A stretch of DNA of 37,588 bases from Gammaproteobacteria bacterium (GCA_003353945.1 PIVM01000040.1:1-37588), one strand, 5' to 3'; positions 1 through 9,497 are shown, numbered from the stretch's first letter. Notes: a model not told the origin generated them from the sequence alone. Translations and numbers: made by a program.

Positions 1-112
1 CAGCAGGTGCGTACCCTGATGGAAAATTGATTTGATGGGTTTCTTCCACCCCCACGCTTGGGCCAATATGTTAAATTGCGAAAAGGTAGCATCAATTCAA
101 TGAGACGCTGCA
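1..112. other. Window edge, no supported gene
   Basis: No complete gene can be supported here. Frame 1 on the plus strand reads nine codons and then a stop at 28-30, which could be the extreme C-terminus of an upstream gene. In relatives coaE often follows pilD, but nine residues are too few to identify anything. The minus strand is also open across the segment. Confidence 0.3.
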
Positions 113-381
113 CTAGTGGTCCATCAACCATATAGTGATGGATAGATGGCAACCAGAATTTCCAGAACAAGACGCATTTGTGCAGGCATATTGGGCATAC
201 GTCAAGCAAATGCAACGCAGTGCTGGGAATTCTGGTTGCCACCCGTAGGGCAGTCCCAAAAGCCATCATCTGCTTTGTTGCCGACTCTCAACATAGGCCC
301 ACTATGCTATCGAGTCGGCGCCTCGCATCTAACGGCTTTTGGAACTGTCTATTCATCACTATATGGTTGATGGACCACTAG
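113..381. mobile_element. MITE-like three-armed inverted-repeat element
   Basis: Positions 113-140 and 354-381 are perfect 28-bp inverted repeats, each ending in CTAG at the outer edge, which could be a 4-bp target duplication. Inside lie two further long hairpins. Arm 1 pairs 147-165 with 223-241 (19 pairs, one of them G-U) and carries an inner 7-bp stem, 174-180 with 207-213. Arm 2 pairs 249-264 with 334-349 (one wobble, one mismatch), then 280-287 with 312-319 (8 bp) and 292-296 with 302-306. The whole unit can fold into a three-way junction. It has no convincing coding content; the short open frames follow from its symmetry. Size and terminal repeats fit a non-autonomous miniature transposable element. 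A structured RNA or a coaE regulatory element are alternatives. I do not recognise the family. Confidence 0.6.
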
Positions 382-439
382 ACTCAGGCCGGTCATACTC
401 GGTAGACTGTTCCTCCTTTTTAAAATAGCGGCAGAACGT

Positions 440-1051
440 ATGTTTGTTGTAGGTCTAACCGGTGGTATTGGCAGTGGTAAAACCGCTGTTTCTGATCGTT
501 TTCAAGCACTGGGTATTGAGATTGTCGATGCCGACGTCGCAGCCAGAGTGGTGGTTGAACCCGGTACAGAGGCACTCGAAAAAATTGCCTCGCATTTTGG
601 CAAGGACCTGATCGCTGAAGATGCCCATCTGGATCGTGCAGCCCTGCGCAAAAAAGTGTTCGATGATGAGAACGAGCGACACTGGCTGGAAAAACTTCTA
701 CACCCCTTGATCGGCACAGAAATTTTGCGTCAACTTGAAAACGCCTCCAGCCCCTACGTTATATTTGTCTCGCCTCTAATGGTGGAAGCCGGACAAATTG
801 CCCTCTGCGATTGTCTTCTGGTGGTTGATGTGCCCGAGCACATTCAACTGGAACGAACCATGGCCAGGGATAATAATGACGCTCAGCAGGTCAAATCTAT
901 TATGGCCACCCAGGCCACGCGCGAAGAACGACTCGCCAAAGCGGACTATGTCATTGTCAATGATTGCGCTCTGGAGCAACTGGATCAGCGTACGACCGAA
1001 CTTCATAGCACGTTTCTTGAACTGACCAAGCAAAAAAATCAGGAGATTTGA
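440..1051 (+). CDS. coaE: Dephospho-CoA kinase
   Basis: The 203-residue protein catalyses the last step of coenzyme A synthesis, ATP-dependent phosphorylation of the 3'-hydroxyl of dephospho-CoA in the cytoplasm. The Walker A loop GGIGSGKT is at residues 8-15 and the DAD motif typical of the family at 30-32; length is normal. The ATG at 440 lies right before the conserved first strand; the ribosome-binding site is weak. It is followed with a 2-nt gap by yacG, the usual pairing in gammaproteobacteria. The MITE-like element ends only 58 nt upstream, so it must sit in or next to the promoter region of this pair. Confidence 0.96.
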   Translation: MFVVGLTGGIGSGKTAVSDRFQALGIEIVDADVAARVVVEPGTEALEKIASHFGKDLIAEDAHLDRAALRKKVFDDENERHWLEKLLHPLIGTEILRQLENASSPYVIFVSPLMVEAGQIALCDCLLVVDVPEHIQLERTMARDNNDAQQVKSIMATQATREERLAKADYVIVNDCALEQLDQRTTELHSTFLELTKQKNQEI

Positions 1052-1053
1052 AT

Positions 1054-1269
1054 ATGAGCGACAAACAAACCCAACAAATCCTGTGGGTTGACTGCCCAAA
1101 CTGCAAAACTAAAACAGCCTGGAACAAAGACAATGCCTTTCGACCATTTTGCAGCCAGCGTTGCCGTGATGCCGATTTTATCCAATGGGCCAATGAAGAA
1201 CACGTCATGGAGGGGCAATCATCGTATGATGATGTGATGTCAGACGATATTTCTAATCCGCTAACCTAG
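1054..1269 (+). CDS. yacG: DNA gyrase inhibitor YacG, zinc protein
   Basis: This is a 71-residue zinc-ribbon protein. The family binds GyrB and inhibits DNA gyrase. Zinc ligands are C14, C17, C33 and C37, with the same spacing (3, 16, 4) as in E. coli YacG. The C-terminus is acidic, as expected. I start at ATG 1054, which has AGGAG at 1041-1045 inside the end of coaE; a TTG at 1048 would add two residues but spaces poorly. It is probably translated from the same transcript as coaE. It converges with mutT, leaving 17 nt between stops. Confidence 0.9.
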   Translation: MSDKQTQQILWVDCPNCKTKTAWNKDNAFRPFCSQRCRDADFIQWANEEHVMEGQSSYDDVMSDDISNPLT

Positions 1270-1286
1270 GTTTAAAGTCTCTGGAA

Positions 1287-1724
1287 TCACGATTGCTTTT
1301 GAACTAATTCATCAACAATCGCTTGATTGGCTGCCGGGAAAGCATAATCCACCAGTTTCCCAACTGCCACCCACTGGATTTCCTGACCTTCCAGTCCACA
1401 AGCTTGCCCCTGAAAGTGATCCACCCAAAAAAACGCCAATTGAACCTGTTTATCCGGATAATCAAAAAAAATCGTTTTATAGGGATCGGCGTTGAGCACC
1501 TCAATCGCCAGTTCTTCTTTTAATTCCCGGCGCAAAGCATTCGCTAAGGGCTCACCGGCTTCCACCTTCCCACCCGGAAACTCCCATAAACCTCCCTGGT
1601 GCAAATGGTCCGGCCGTCGAGCTATCAATACTTGACCTTGTTGATTGACGATAATGCCTGCCGCCACCAGAACACGGCCATTCAACTCAGGTTCGATATT
1701 CAGCGTTGATTCGCACATACTCAT
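1287..1724 (-). CDS. mutT: Nudix hydrolase, MutT (8-oxo-dGTP diphosphatase)
   Basis: This is a Nudix hydrolase of about 145 residues. MutT proteins hydrolyse 8-oxo-dGTP to the monophosphate, removing mutagenic nucleotides. The Nudix box runs from about residue 52 to 74 (GG-KVEAGE then RRELKEEL), and the QGGLWEFPGG stretch before it is typical of MutT. The start is uncertain. The ATG at 1724 (or 1718) overlaps the end of argJ by 38 (or 32) nt, and a TTG at 1685, just after the argJ stop, would also leave the first strand intact. An upstream extension in this frame to 1862 would lie wholly inside argJ and is unlikely. It is the last gene of the secA-argJ-mutT group. Confidence 0.88.
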   Translation of the reverse strand: MSMCESTLNIEPELNGRVLVAAGIIVNQQGQVLIARRPDHLHQGGLWEFPGGKVEAGEPLANALRRELKEELAIEVLNADPYKTIFFDYPDKQVQLAFFWVDHFQGQACGLEGQEIQWVAVGKLVDYAFPAANQAIVDELVQKQS

Positions 1725-2913
1725 GGGATAGATCTGAAGTCCATACACAAGCGCTATGCGCCCCACGCGCCAGTTCAATGGCAATTTCAATCTCTTCTTC
1801 AGCCATGGCGGACGTACCACGTTCTTCGCTATAACTGCTCGCCCGACACCCGCCTTCGGCAATTAACACGCCATTGATCGCTACCGAAACCCGATCCACG
1901 TCCATGCGTTCAATACCGGCTCGACCGATAGCGGCAAGTATTCTGCCCCAATTGGGATCGCTGGCAAACAACGCCGTTTTGACCAAAGGAGACTCTGCCA
2001 CGGTATAGGCCACTTTCAAACACTCGGATTCATCAGCACCACCGTTGACCCGAACTGTGACAAATTTTGATGCGCCTTCCGCATCCCGCACCAAACCCTG
2101 TGCCAATTCAACACAAACTTCAGTCACTGCCGACAATAACTGCTGATAAGCCGAATCGGTTTCGGCTATCTCAACGCCCTCAACGCCCGCCTGGCCTGTC
2201 GCTACCAACATACAGGCATCATTTGTCGACGTATCACCATCAACTGTAATGCGGTTAAAGGATTGACCCAGCGCATGATCAAGCATTGATTGTAAAGCAT
2301 TTTGATCAACACGGGCATCTGTCGCTATATAAGCCAGCATGGTTGCCATATTTGGCTTGATCATGCCTGCGCCCTTGGCCATACCGGTGACGGTCACTTC
2401 CCTGCCATCAATCTCTAACTGACGGCTGGCGCCTTTAGGACGGGTATCCGTTGTCATAATGCCGGTTGCTGCTGCGGACCAGCCAGATTCTGACAAATCT
2501 GCAATAGCTGTCGGCAACGCTCCAAGCAGTTTTCCCACGGGTAAACTTTCACCAATGACGCCGGTTGAGAATGGCAACACTTGGGGTACTTCAACACCTG
2601 TCAGCTTAGCCAAAGCCTCACAGCAACGTTCGGCATCGTGCACACCAGCCTCGCCCGTACCGGCATTTGCATTGCCGGTATTGACAAGAAAGTATCGACT
2701 ACTCAACTCTGCACCTAAGTGGCGTTTTGCTACCTGGACGGGCGCAGCACAAAAGGCGTTACGGGTAAAAACAGAGGCAACTCTTGCGCCCTCACACAGC
2801 GACATCACTACAAGATCCAAACGCCCAGCCTGCCGGATACCCGCGCTGGTGCTTCCCAGACAAAAACCTTTAACCGGTTTTAGCTCAGGCAATTCGCCCT
2901 TACCAATGGCCAT
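1687..2913 (-). CDS. argJ: Glutamate N-acetyltransferase / amino-acid acetyltransferase ArgJ
   Basis: The 408-residue ArgJ transfers the acetyl group from N-acetylornithine to glutamate, and in bifunctional members also uses acetyl-CoA to make N-acetylglutamate, in arginine synthesis. The autoproteolysis site KPNMATM is present; cleavage is expected between A190 and T191, T191 becoming the nucleophile of the beta chain. Length is normal, and the C-terminus (EYVRINAEYRT) is family-like. It lies downstream of secA, separated by a terminator hairpin, and overlaps mutT, the arrangement known in Pseudomonas. Sequence alone does not show whether it is mono- or bifunctional. Confidence 0.96.
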   Translation of the reverse strand: MAIGKGELPELKPVKGFCLGSTSAGIRQAGRLDLVVMSLCEGARVASVFTRNAFCAAPVQVAKRHLGAELSSRYFLVNTGNANAGTGEAGVHDAERCCEALAKLTGVEVPQVLPFSTGVIGESLPVGKLLGALPTAIADLSESGWSAAATGIMTTDTRPKGASRQLEIDGREVTVTGMAKGAGMIKPNMATMLAYIATDARVDQNALQSMLDHALGQSFNRITVDGDTSTNDACMLVATGQAGVEGVEIAETDSAYQQLLSAVTEVCVELAQGLVRDAEGASKFVTVRVNGGADESECLKVAYTVAESPLVKTALFASDPNWGRILAAIGRAGIERMDVDRVSVAINGVLIAEGGCRASSYSEERGTSAMAEEEIEIAIELARGAHSACVWTSDLSHEYVRINAEYRT

Positions 2914-2965
2914 TGTAATCTATTCCAACATCTACGATGTGTTTTTGGGGTGCCAGTGAAATCAC

Positions 2966-2999
2966 GAAAAATCGGTGCAATGCGCAAGCTTATTGCACC
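2966..2999 (-). terminator. Intrinsic terminator after secA
   Basis: On the minus strand an 8-bp stem (2992-2999 with 2974-2981) is followed by GATTTTT. It begins 11 nt past the secA stop, so it should end the secA transcript ahead of argJ. Confidence 0.65.
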
Positions 3000-3010
3000 C
3001 TACCCTTTAT

Positions 3011-5743
3011 TTACAACTTGCCGTGGCACTGTTTGTATTTCTTGCCAGACCCACAGGGACAGGGCTCATTACGCCCAACCTTTGGCCCTTCCCGTGTATA
3101 GGGTTGTGCGCTTGCTTGCTCTTGTTCAGGTTCTTCACCAGCCTCAGCCAGTGCTGAGGCTTCTGCGTGCTGAAACTGCATTTTTTCTTTGGCCTGCTCT
3201 TCGCGACGCTGCCGCTCAGCTTCTTCAATTTCATCCTGACGTTGAATCTGCACATGCGATAAAAAGCGAATCACTTCGTGCTTTAAGTTCTCCAGCATAC
3301 TTTGGAACAACTCAAACGATTCACGTTTGTATTCCTGCTTGGGATTCTTACCGGCATAACCACGCAGATGAATACCTTGCCGCAAATGATCCATGGTCGA
3401 CAAATGTTCCTTCCACAAGGCGTCTAATACTTGCAGCATAATGTGTTTTTCAAACCTGCGCATTTCATCGCCTACAATCAACGCCTTTTCATCATAGGCT
3501 TCAACTGCGACAGCAAGAATTTTCTCCCTTAACGTTTCTTCGTGCAACTTATCATCAGCGCCCAGCCACTCTTGTACGGGCACTGTGACAGAAAATTCAG
3601 TCTCCAATTGCGCTTCCAGACCGGGGATATCCCACTGCTCCTCCAAACTTTGAGGGGGAATGAATTCACTGATGACACCATGAACCACGTCCTCACGAAT
3701 GCTGATGATCACATCAGAGATATCTTCCGACTCCATCAGGTCATTACGTTGCTGATATACAACCTGACGCTGATCATTTGCGACATCGTCATATTCCAGC
3801 AACTGTTTTCGAATATCAAAGTTGCGCCCCTCGACTTTTCGCTGCGCTTTTTCAATCGCGTTTGTAACCATTCTATGCTCGATAGCCTCGCCACGATCCA
3901 TACCCAGCGCCTGCATAATATTCTTCACACGGTCTGAGGCAAATATGCGCATTAGGTTATCTTCCAGGGACAGGTAAAAACGTGTCATTCCAGGATCTCC
4001 CTGACGACCCGATCGTCCTCGCAGCTGATTATCAATACGTCGTGATTCGTGTCGTTCTGTACCTAAAATATACAAACCACCGGCGTCCAGCACCTGTTGA
4101 TGCCGCGCTTCCCATGCCTGGGTAATCTCGTTAATTTTATTCTCATCAGGATTATCCAGCGCACTAATCTCCACCTCCAGATTACCACCGAGCACAATAT
4201 CGGTTCCGCGACCCGCCATATTGGTGGCGATAGTCACCGCTCCCGGCGCGCCAGCCTGGGCGATAATTTCAGCTTCCTGGGCATGGTATTTGGCGTTAAG
4301 CACTTTGTGATCTATCTTGGCCTTTTTTAAGAAATCTGAAAGATCCTCGGAAGTTTCAATGGACGCAGTTCCTACCAGTACAGGTGCTTGCTTTTCCCTA
4401 CTCTGCCGAATTTCTTCAACAATGGCTTCGAACTTTTCTTCTTTGGATAAATAAATCAGGTCGTTCAGATCGTTACGGATAGTAGGTTGGTTTGTGGGGA
4501 TCACTACCACCTGCAGACCGTATATTTGATGAAATTCTGCCGCTTCTGTATCAGCCGTACCGGTCATACCGGCAAGTTTTTCATATAAACGAAAATAATT
4601 CTGGAAGGTGGTGGACGCCAGTGTTTGGCTTTCAGCCTGAATATGCACATTCTCTTTCGCTTCCAGTGCCTGATGCAGACCTTCCGATAATCGACGACCC
4701 GCCATCGTTCGGCCCGTATGCTCGTCAATTAACACCACTTTATTATTCTGAACAATGTATTCGATGTCTCGCTGGAACAACACATGGGCACGCAGTGCTG
4801 TTGACACATGGTGCAACAATCTCAGGTTTCCTGCCGAATATAGATTTTCACCCTCGCTCAGCAAGCCGTCTTTGCTTAACAGATTTTCAACATACTCATG
4901 CCCTTCCTCCGTAAACTCAACCTGGCGCTGCTTTTCATCAACCGTGTAATGCCCCTCAGTGACTGTTTTTTCGCCACCAGACTCTTCAATAATTTCCGCT
5001 TTTTTTAATGAAGGGATAAATGTATTTATACGCTTATACAGCTTTGAACTGTCTTCAGCTGCCCCGGATATGATCAGCGGCGTGCGCGCTTCATCGATCA
5101 GAATGGAATCAACTTCATCAACAATGGCGAAATGCAGCCCACGCTGGACACGCTCTTCCACTGAAAACGCCATATTGTCGCGTAAATAATCAAAACCAAA
5201 TTCGTTGTTTGTGCCATAGGTAATATCAGCGGCATAGGCTTCGCGTTTGGTTTCGACCTCCTGATTGGGCAATATCACACCAACGGTCAAGCCCAGAAAC
5301 TCATACAAAGGCCGCATCCACTGCGCATCGCGGTTAGCCAGGTAATCATTCACCGTAATCAGATGCACGCCCTTTCCAGTCAATGCATTCAGGTACACTG
5401 CCAGGGTTGCTACCAGTGTTTTACCCTCCCCGGTGCGCATCTCTGCAATACGACCTTCGTGCAGGATGATCCCGCCGATCATTTGTACATCAAAATGACG
5501 CATGCCCAAGGTTCTTATGCCTGCCTCTCTCACCACGGCAAATGCTTCAGGTATTAATTGCTCAAGCGTCTCGCCTTCTTGCAAACGCTCTTTGAAAGCT
5601 TGTGTTTTTGCTTTTATCTGCTCATCACTAAGCTGATTGATCTCTTCTTCAAACGCAGTAATCTGTTTGACAGATTTTCCCATACGCTTCAATTCGCGAT
5701 CGTTTTTTGTACCAAATATTTTTCTAATCAGTTTAACAATCAT
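3011..5743 (-). CDS. secA: Preprotein translocase ATPase SecA
   Basis: The 910-residue SecA is the motor ATPase that pushes unfolded preproteins through SecYEG. Walker A (MRTGEGKT) is at residues 102-109 and the DEVD Walker B box at 209-212. The helicase-type motif with NMAGRGTDI and the [13 protein letters not shown] box are intact. The C-terminus (895-910) carries the zinc motif [13 protein letters not shown], which binds SecB. Length is normal. The ATG at 5743 has no clear Shine-Dalgarno sequence. No secM-like arrest peptide is seen upstream; a long imperfect hairpin occupies that interval instead. Confidence 0.98.
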   Translation of the reverse strand: MIVKLIRKIFGTKNDRELKRMGKSVKQITAFEEEINQLSDEQIKAKTQAFKERLQEGETLEQLIPEAFAVVREAGIRTLGMRHFDVQMIGGIILHEGRIAEMRTGEGKTLVATLAVYLNALTGKGVHLITVNDYLANRDAQWMRPLYEFLGLTVGVILPNQEVETKREAYAADITYGTNNEFGFDYLRDNMAFSVEERVQRGLHFAIVDEVDSILIDEARTPLIISGAAEDSSKLYKRINTFIPSLKKAEIIEESGGEKTVTEGHYTVDEKQRQVEFTEEGHEYVENLLSKDGLLSEGENLYSAGNLRLLHHVSTALRAHVLFQRDIEYIVQNNKVVLIDEHTGRTMAGRRLSEGLHQALEAKENVHIQAESQTLASTTFQNYFRLYEKLAGMTGTADTEAAEFHQIYGLQVVVIPTNQPTIRNDLNDLIYLSKEEKFEAIVEEIRQSREKQAPVLVGTASIETSEDLSDFLKKAKIDHKVLNAKYHAQEAEIIAQAGAPGAVTIATNMAGRGTDIVLGGNLEVEISALDNPDENKINEITQAWEARHQQVLDAGGLYILGTERHESRRIDNQLRGRSGRQGDPGMTRFYLSLEDNLMRIFASDRVKNIMQALGMDRGEAIEHRMVTNAIEKAQRKVEGRNFDIRKQLLEYDDVANDQRQVVYQQRNDLMESEDISDVIISIREDVVHGVISEFIPPQSLEEQWDIPGLEAQLETEFSVTVPVQEWLGADDKLHEETLREKILAVAVEAYDEKALIVGDEMRRFEKHIMLQVLDALWKEHLSTMDHLRQGIHLRGYAGKNPKQEYKRESFELFQSMLENLKHEVIRFLSHVQIQRQDEIEEAERQRREEQAKEKMQFQHAEASALAEAGEEPEQEQASAQPYTREGPKVGRNEPCPCGSGKKYKQCHGKL

Positions 5744-5784
5744 GGTGTTTTAGCAACCGGAGGGTGTCGACTTCCAAATTCAGA

Positions 5785-5927
5785 GGCATTAGGGCCTTGG
5801 AAAGAAAAGATTGTCCCAAGATTGGGGAGGATTTTGGTTCAGCTTCAAGGCGTACAGCGTGCCCCGCAGAAGCTGAACCAAAAGCCCCTCAAGATGGGAC
5901 AATGTTTTATTTTCACGGCCCTTAGCC
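5785..5927. repeat. Long imperfect hairpin upstream of secA
   Basis: The segment between the M23 gene and secA is almost fully self-complementary. The innermost arms, 5832-5846 and 5869-5883, are a perfect 15-bp inverted repeat. Then 5810-5818 pairs perfectly with 5895-5903, an A/T-rich part pairs imperfectly (5797-5809 with 5904-5916), and the ends 5785-5796 and 5917-5927 pair with a bulge. The hairpin ends about 41 nt before the secA start codon. It may be a dispersed palindromic repeat, a terminator for the M23 gene, or a leader affecting secA expression. It does not resemble the element at 113-381 in sequence. Confidence 0.6.
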
Positions 5928-6007
5928 ATAGATTAATATAGCAATGCTTTTTCAAACGCCACAGTAAACCTAATGACGGACCTGATAGCAAGAAATAAGA
6001 TCAGATT

Positions 6008-6943
6008 TTAACGACTTGCACGATAGATGTAACGGGCGGGATTAACGGCTTTGCCGTTTTTATAAACTTCGAAATGCACATGAGGGCCAGTCGAACGACC
6101 ACTGCTGCCCATTTTGGCCATAACTTGACCTTTTTTAACGATATCACCAACATCAACCAGCAGCTCACTATTGTGACCATAACGTGAAGAATAGCCATTG
6201 CCGTGATTTACTTCGATCATCTGACCATAGCCATACCGATCACTCGACCATGTCACAACACCCGCGGCCACAGCGATAATGTCTGAACCGTGCTTACCCG
6301 CGAAATCAACACCCGCATGCCATGCTCTCTGGCCGCTAAAAGGATCAGTGCGATAACCAAAATCCGATGACATCCAACCTTTATGAATGGGTCGACCCGC
6401 CAGGTAACCGGCTTTTGCCATTTCACGATTAGCCATCAGTGTTTCAAGAATTCTCAGCTGCTCCTCCCGGTCATCAATCAACTTGCCTAATCGGTCCATC
6501 GAATCCATAAACTCAGGCTTGCGAAAAACCACCTCCGCAGCAGTCTTTTCTTCCTCTGGTCCACCTACAGCAGGTTGTTTGCTGAAATCAAATTCGCCTC
6601 GATCGAGCTTGGCCATTACGGTCAGCCGCTCACCCAGAGCGTCCAGCCTCAATAATCGGGCCTGCGCCTCGGCCATGCGCACAGCCATCGCGTCAAGTTG
6701 CTCTCGCGCAATGCGTTGTTCTGTTTCCAGGAGTTTAGACTGACGATCCAGTTGCGCCTGCCAACTATCGAGCACATCGGTACTCAACACTTGGGGAGTC
6801 AATCGATCATGAACTGCGTATCCCAACCACAGTATTCCCAGCATAAGCAGCACGCTGAGAATCCCCACGCAAACTATCGAGAACCGTGAAATATTTATTG
6901 ATTTGGTGCTTCCAAACCGTTGACTGACCAGAATAACTTTCAT
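6008..6943 (-). CDS. M23 family membrane-anchored peptidoglycan endopeptidase-like protein
   Basis: The protein has about 311 residues: one N-terminal membrane segment (about 21-43), a periplasmic coiled coil (about 55-115) and a C-terminal LytM/M23 domain. Zinc ligands and active-site residues are present: HAGVD (H209, D213), YGH (H257) and HVH (288-290). Active M23 enzymes cut peptide cross-links. With all residues conserved it could be catalytic rather than an EnvC-type activator. I chose the ATG at 6943, which gives the family-like MKVILVSQ start; a GTG at 6973 adds ten residues. Neither has a strong ribosome-binding site. Its place between lpxC and secA matches Pseudomonas. Confidence 0.88.
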   Translation of the reverse strand: MKVILVSQRFGSTKSINISRFSIVCVGILSVLLMLGILWLGYAVHDRLTPQVLSTDVLDSWQAQLDRQSKLLETEQRIAREQLDAMAVRMAEAQARLLRLDALGERLTVMAKLDRGEFDFSKQPAVGGPEEEKTAAEVVFRKPEFMDSMDRLGKLIDDREEQLRILETLMANREMAKAGYLAGRPIHKGWMSSDFGYRTDPFSGQRAWHAGVDFAGKHGSDIIAVAAGVVTWSSDRYGYGQMIEVNHGNGYSSRYGHNSELLVDVGDIVKKGQVMAKMGSSGRSTGPHVHFEVYKNGKAVNPARYIYRASR

Positions 6944-7077
6944 TGATGACACGTTATTTCGATACCACTTCACCCGTAGAATGCGAACTCAATCGCAGGA
7001 AAAATGCCAAACAAATCAATTATTAGCAGCAATCTGTTAATAATTAGGCAATATAAAACAGTATAGCCCGAATATGC

Positions 7078-7989
7078 TTAAACAGCCACGACGGGACTCG
7101 CGTAGGATATCGGCACCGTGTTTTCGTCTTCAAACGTTACCATCTCCCACGCATCCGCCTCCACCATCAACGCTCTTAATGACGCATTGTTCAGCGCATG
7201 GCCTGACTTGTAAGCTTTGAATTCTCCAATAAGGCTATTGCCCAATAAATACAAATCACCGATGGCATCCAACACTTTGTGTTTTACAAATTCATCTTCG
7301 TAACGCAAACCGTCTTCGTTAAGAATTCGGTATTCATCAACAACGATAGCATTATCAACACTGCCGCCACGCGCCAATCCCTTGGAGCGCAAAAATTCGA
7401 TTTCATGCATGAAACCAAATGTTCTGGCACGACTGATTTCCTTAACAAAGGACGTACTTGAAAAATCAATCTGGGAATCTACAGTTCGGCCTCTGAAAAC
7501 CGGGTGGTCAAAATCGATGGAAAACGACACTTTAAAGCCATTAAAAGGGAGGAAGCTGGCTGTTTTATCACCATCTTTGACCGTTACCGGTCTTTTTATA
7601 CGAATAAATCGTTTAGCCGCTGATTGCTCTTCAATGCCAGCACTCTGAATAAGAAAGACAAAGGGACCAGCACTACCATCCATAATCGGCACTTCAGGCG
7701 CGCTTAACTCCACAACGGCATTGTCTATACCCAAACCAGCCATCGCCGAAAGCAGGTGTTCCACTGTCGACACACGCACATCATCTTTCACCAGGGTCGT
7801 TGAAAGTGTCGTATCGCCCACATATTCCGCGCGTGCGGCAATCTCCACTACTGGTTCAAGGTCAGTGCGACGAAATACAATACCAGTATCGACTGGTGCC
7901 GGTCTCAATGTCAGATAAACCTTATCACCGGTGTGCAGGCCAATCCCTGTAGCCCTAATAGTATTTCGCAATGTACGTTGTCTAATCAT
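7078..7989 (-). CDS. lpxC: UDP-3-O-acyl-N-acetylglucosamine deacetylase LpxC
   Basis: The 303-residue zinc amidase catalyses the committed step of lipid A synthesis. Zinc ligands H78, H237 and D241 and the general-acid H264 fall at almost the same positions as in E. coli (H79, H238, D242, H265). I start at ATG 7989 (MIRQRTLRN), the conserved family start; an upstream in-frame codon at 8028 would add 13 unconserved residues. It is the last gene of the dcw-lpxC run, 236 nt after ftsZ, a gap large enough for its own promoter. Confidence 0.97.
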   Translation of the reverse strand: MIRQRTLRNTIRATGIGLHTGDKVYLTLRPAPVDTGIVFRRTDLEPVVEIAARAEYVGDTTLSTTLVKDDVRVSTVEHLLSAMAGLGIDNAVVELSAPEVPIMDGSAGPFVFLIQSAGIEEQSAAKRFIRIKRPVTVKDGDKTASFLPFNGFKVSFSIDFDHPVFRGRTVDSQIDFSSTSFVKEISRARTFGFMHEIEFLRSKGLARGGSVDNAIVVDEYRILNEDGLRYEDEFVKHKVLDAIGDLYLLGNSLIGEFKAYKSGHALNNASLRALMVEADAWEMVTFEDENTVPISYASPVVAV

Positions 7990-8225
7990 AAGGCCCGTCA
8001 CCGGATCGGTGCGACAAAATTGGCGCATCTTACCAGAACACTATTCATTTACCAAATAAGCCCATCGCATACCCTGCAGATAAAATCTGCATACAAGGCC
8101 TGAATGCATACGGTATGCAAAGTCAGAATACAGCGGCGCAACAAGCAAGCGCTGCTTTATCATCCAACCAGCAACTATCTGCGATCCATGGGAGAGCTCA
8201 ACAATACGAACAACTCCCAGAGCAT
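7990..8225. promoter_or_regulatory. ftsZ-lpxC intergenic region with clustered palindromes
   Basis: The 236-nt gap has no credible gene. It contains a 17-nt palindrome (arms 8075-8081 and 8085-8091, three-base loop) and a 15-nt palindrome (arms 8105-8111 and 8113-8119, one-base centre). The hexamer GCATAC occurs at 8067-8072, 8089-8094 and 8106-8111, and inverted at 8113-8118. These are about 80-130 nt upstream of the lpxC start, where a promoter and operator would be expected. I cannot define a clean -35/-10 pair. The palindromes may be protein-binding sites or weak ftsZ terminators. Confidence 0.4.
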
Positions 8226-9401
8226 TCAATCCGCCTGACGGCGCAAGAATGCTGGAATATCCAAATATTCCATATTCTTTTGCTCACTGGCAGCAACTGC
8301 GGCGGCTGCAGAACCTTTGTCCGGCATGGCAAAACCACTGCGCGGACTGCGCATCACTGTCGGACGATCAAGTTCCGCATAATCAACCGAGGCAGGCTCT
8401 GCCTGTTGCGTGTTATCCACCACCTTGATGGGCTTTTCCATCATTTCGCCACCAAGACCGGTTGCCACAACGGTTACCTTGATCTCATCAACCATATCAG
8501 GATCGATAACCGTGCCGACGACAACCGTTGCATTATCAGATGCAAACTCCTCAACGGTATCACCCACCTCTGAGAATTCACCCAATGACAAGTCTATACC
8601 TGCGGTGATATTCACTAAAATTCCGCGTGCTCCCTGTAGATTGATATCCTCCAGCAAAGGACTGCGAATAGCGGCTTCTGCCGCCTGACGAGCGCGATCT
8701 TCTCCACGAGCATGTCCGCTGCCCATCATGGCCATACCCATCTCTGACATGACAGTGCGCACATCGGCAAAGTCCACATTGATCATACCTGGGCGGATAA
8801 TCAAATCTGCAATACCCTGAACGGCGCCAAGCAACACATCGTTGGCCGCTTTAAACGCATCCAACAGACTGGTGGTTTTACCCATGACTGACAACAGTTT
8901 TTCGTTTGGAATGGTAATCAGCGAGTCGACATGCTGCTGCAATTCCTTCATCCCTTCTTCAGCAACTTTCAAGCGCTTGCGCCCTTCAAAAGGAAAGGGC
9001 TTAGTGACAACGGCAACGGTCAGGATGCCCAATTCCTTGGCAACTTCCGCCACCACAGGCGCGCCACCCGTACCCGTGCCACCGCCCATACCGGCAGTGA
9101 TAAATACCATGTCGGAACCTTTGAGCACCTCAGCGATGCGATCACGGTCCTCCATTGCTGCCTGACGTCCGACATCCGGATTTGCACCAGCACCCAGACC
9201 CTTGGTCATATTGCTGCCAAGCTGCAAGACAGTTCTTGACTCTATGTCAGACAGCGCCTGTGCATCGGTGTTGGCACAAACAAAATCCACACCATTAACT
9301 TCATTTGTGATCATGTGTTTGACCGCATTACCACCGCCGCCGCCAACACCAATCACTTTGATAATGGCACTTTGAGGTACGTTATCAACTAATTCAAACA
9401 T
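8226..9401 (-). CDS. ftsZ: Cell division GTPase FtsZ
   Basis: The 391-residue tubulin homologue polymerises into the Z ring. The glycine-rich GVGGGGGN loop is at residues 18-25 and the tubulin signature GGGTGTG at 106-112; the catalytic loop NVDFADV is intact. After a variable linker the conserved C-terminal peptide YLDIPAFLRRQAD (379-391) is the docking site for FtsA and ZipA. The start at 9401 is preceded by a strong AGGGAGAG. Its 96-nt gap from ftsA holds a candidate extra promoter. Confidence 0.99.
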   Translation of the reverse strand: MFELVDNVPQSAIIKVIGVGGGGGNAVKHMITNEVNGVDFVCANTDAQALSDIESRTVLQLGSNMTKGLGAGANPDVGRQAAMEDRDRIAEVLKGSDMVFITAGMGGGTGTGGAPVVAEVAKELGILTVAVVTKPFPFEGRKRLKVAEEGMKELQQHVDSLITIPNEKLLSVMGKTTSLLDAFKAANDVLLGAVQGIADLIIRPGMINVDFADVRTVMSEMGMAMMGSGHARGEDRARQAAEAAIRSPLLEDINLQGARGILVNITAGIDLSLGEFSEVGDTVEEFASDNATVVVGTVIDPDMVDEIKVTVVATGLGGEMMEKPIKVVDNTQQAEPASVDYAELDRPTVMRSPRSGFAMPDKGSAAAAVAASEQKNMEYLDIPAFLRRQAD

Positions 9402-9462
9402 ATTTTCTCTCCCTTTCTAAGAGTAATTGAGCAGCCTTGTAAAACCATTCAAATTGACAAAC

Positions 9463-9491
9463 CTATTACTTAAACCCCTGCCCTTAGGCAA
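9463..9491 (-). promoter_or_regulatory. Candidate sigma70 promoter for ftsZ
   Basis: On the minus strand TTGCCT (9491-9486) and TAATAG (9468-9463) are 17 nt apart, in the gap between ftsA and ftsZ. This would give ftsZ extra transcription independent of the mraZ promoter, as seen in other gammaproteobacteria. It is a pattern match only. Confidence 0.4.
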
Positions 9492-9497
9492 GAAAAA

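Noticed and set aside
1-30. Possible C-terminus of an upstream gene such as pilD
   Set aside because: Only nine codons are visible and another frame gives an equally plausible ending.
146-381. Two short plus-strand reading frames of 67 and 74 codons
   Set aside because: They lie wholly within the inverted-repeat element, lack recognisable motifs and ribosome-binding sites, and are explained by its symmetry.
2459-2959. 166-codon plus-strand frame antisense to argJ
   Set aside because: It is a shadow of argJ, which is intact and fully conserved on the minus strand.
5558-5941. 127-codon plus-strand frame over the secA start and leader
   Set aside because: Antisense shadow of secA and of the hairpin; no protein-like features.
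7018-7045. 8-bp A/T-rich inverted repeat between lpxC and the M23 gene
   Set aside because: Weak stem without a T-run; not convincing as a terminator.
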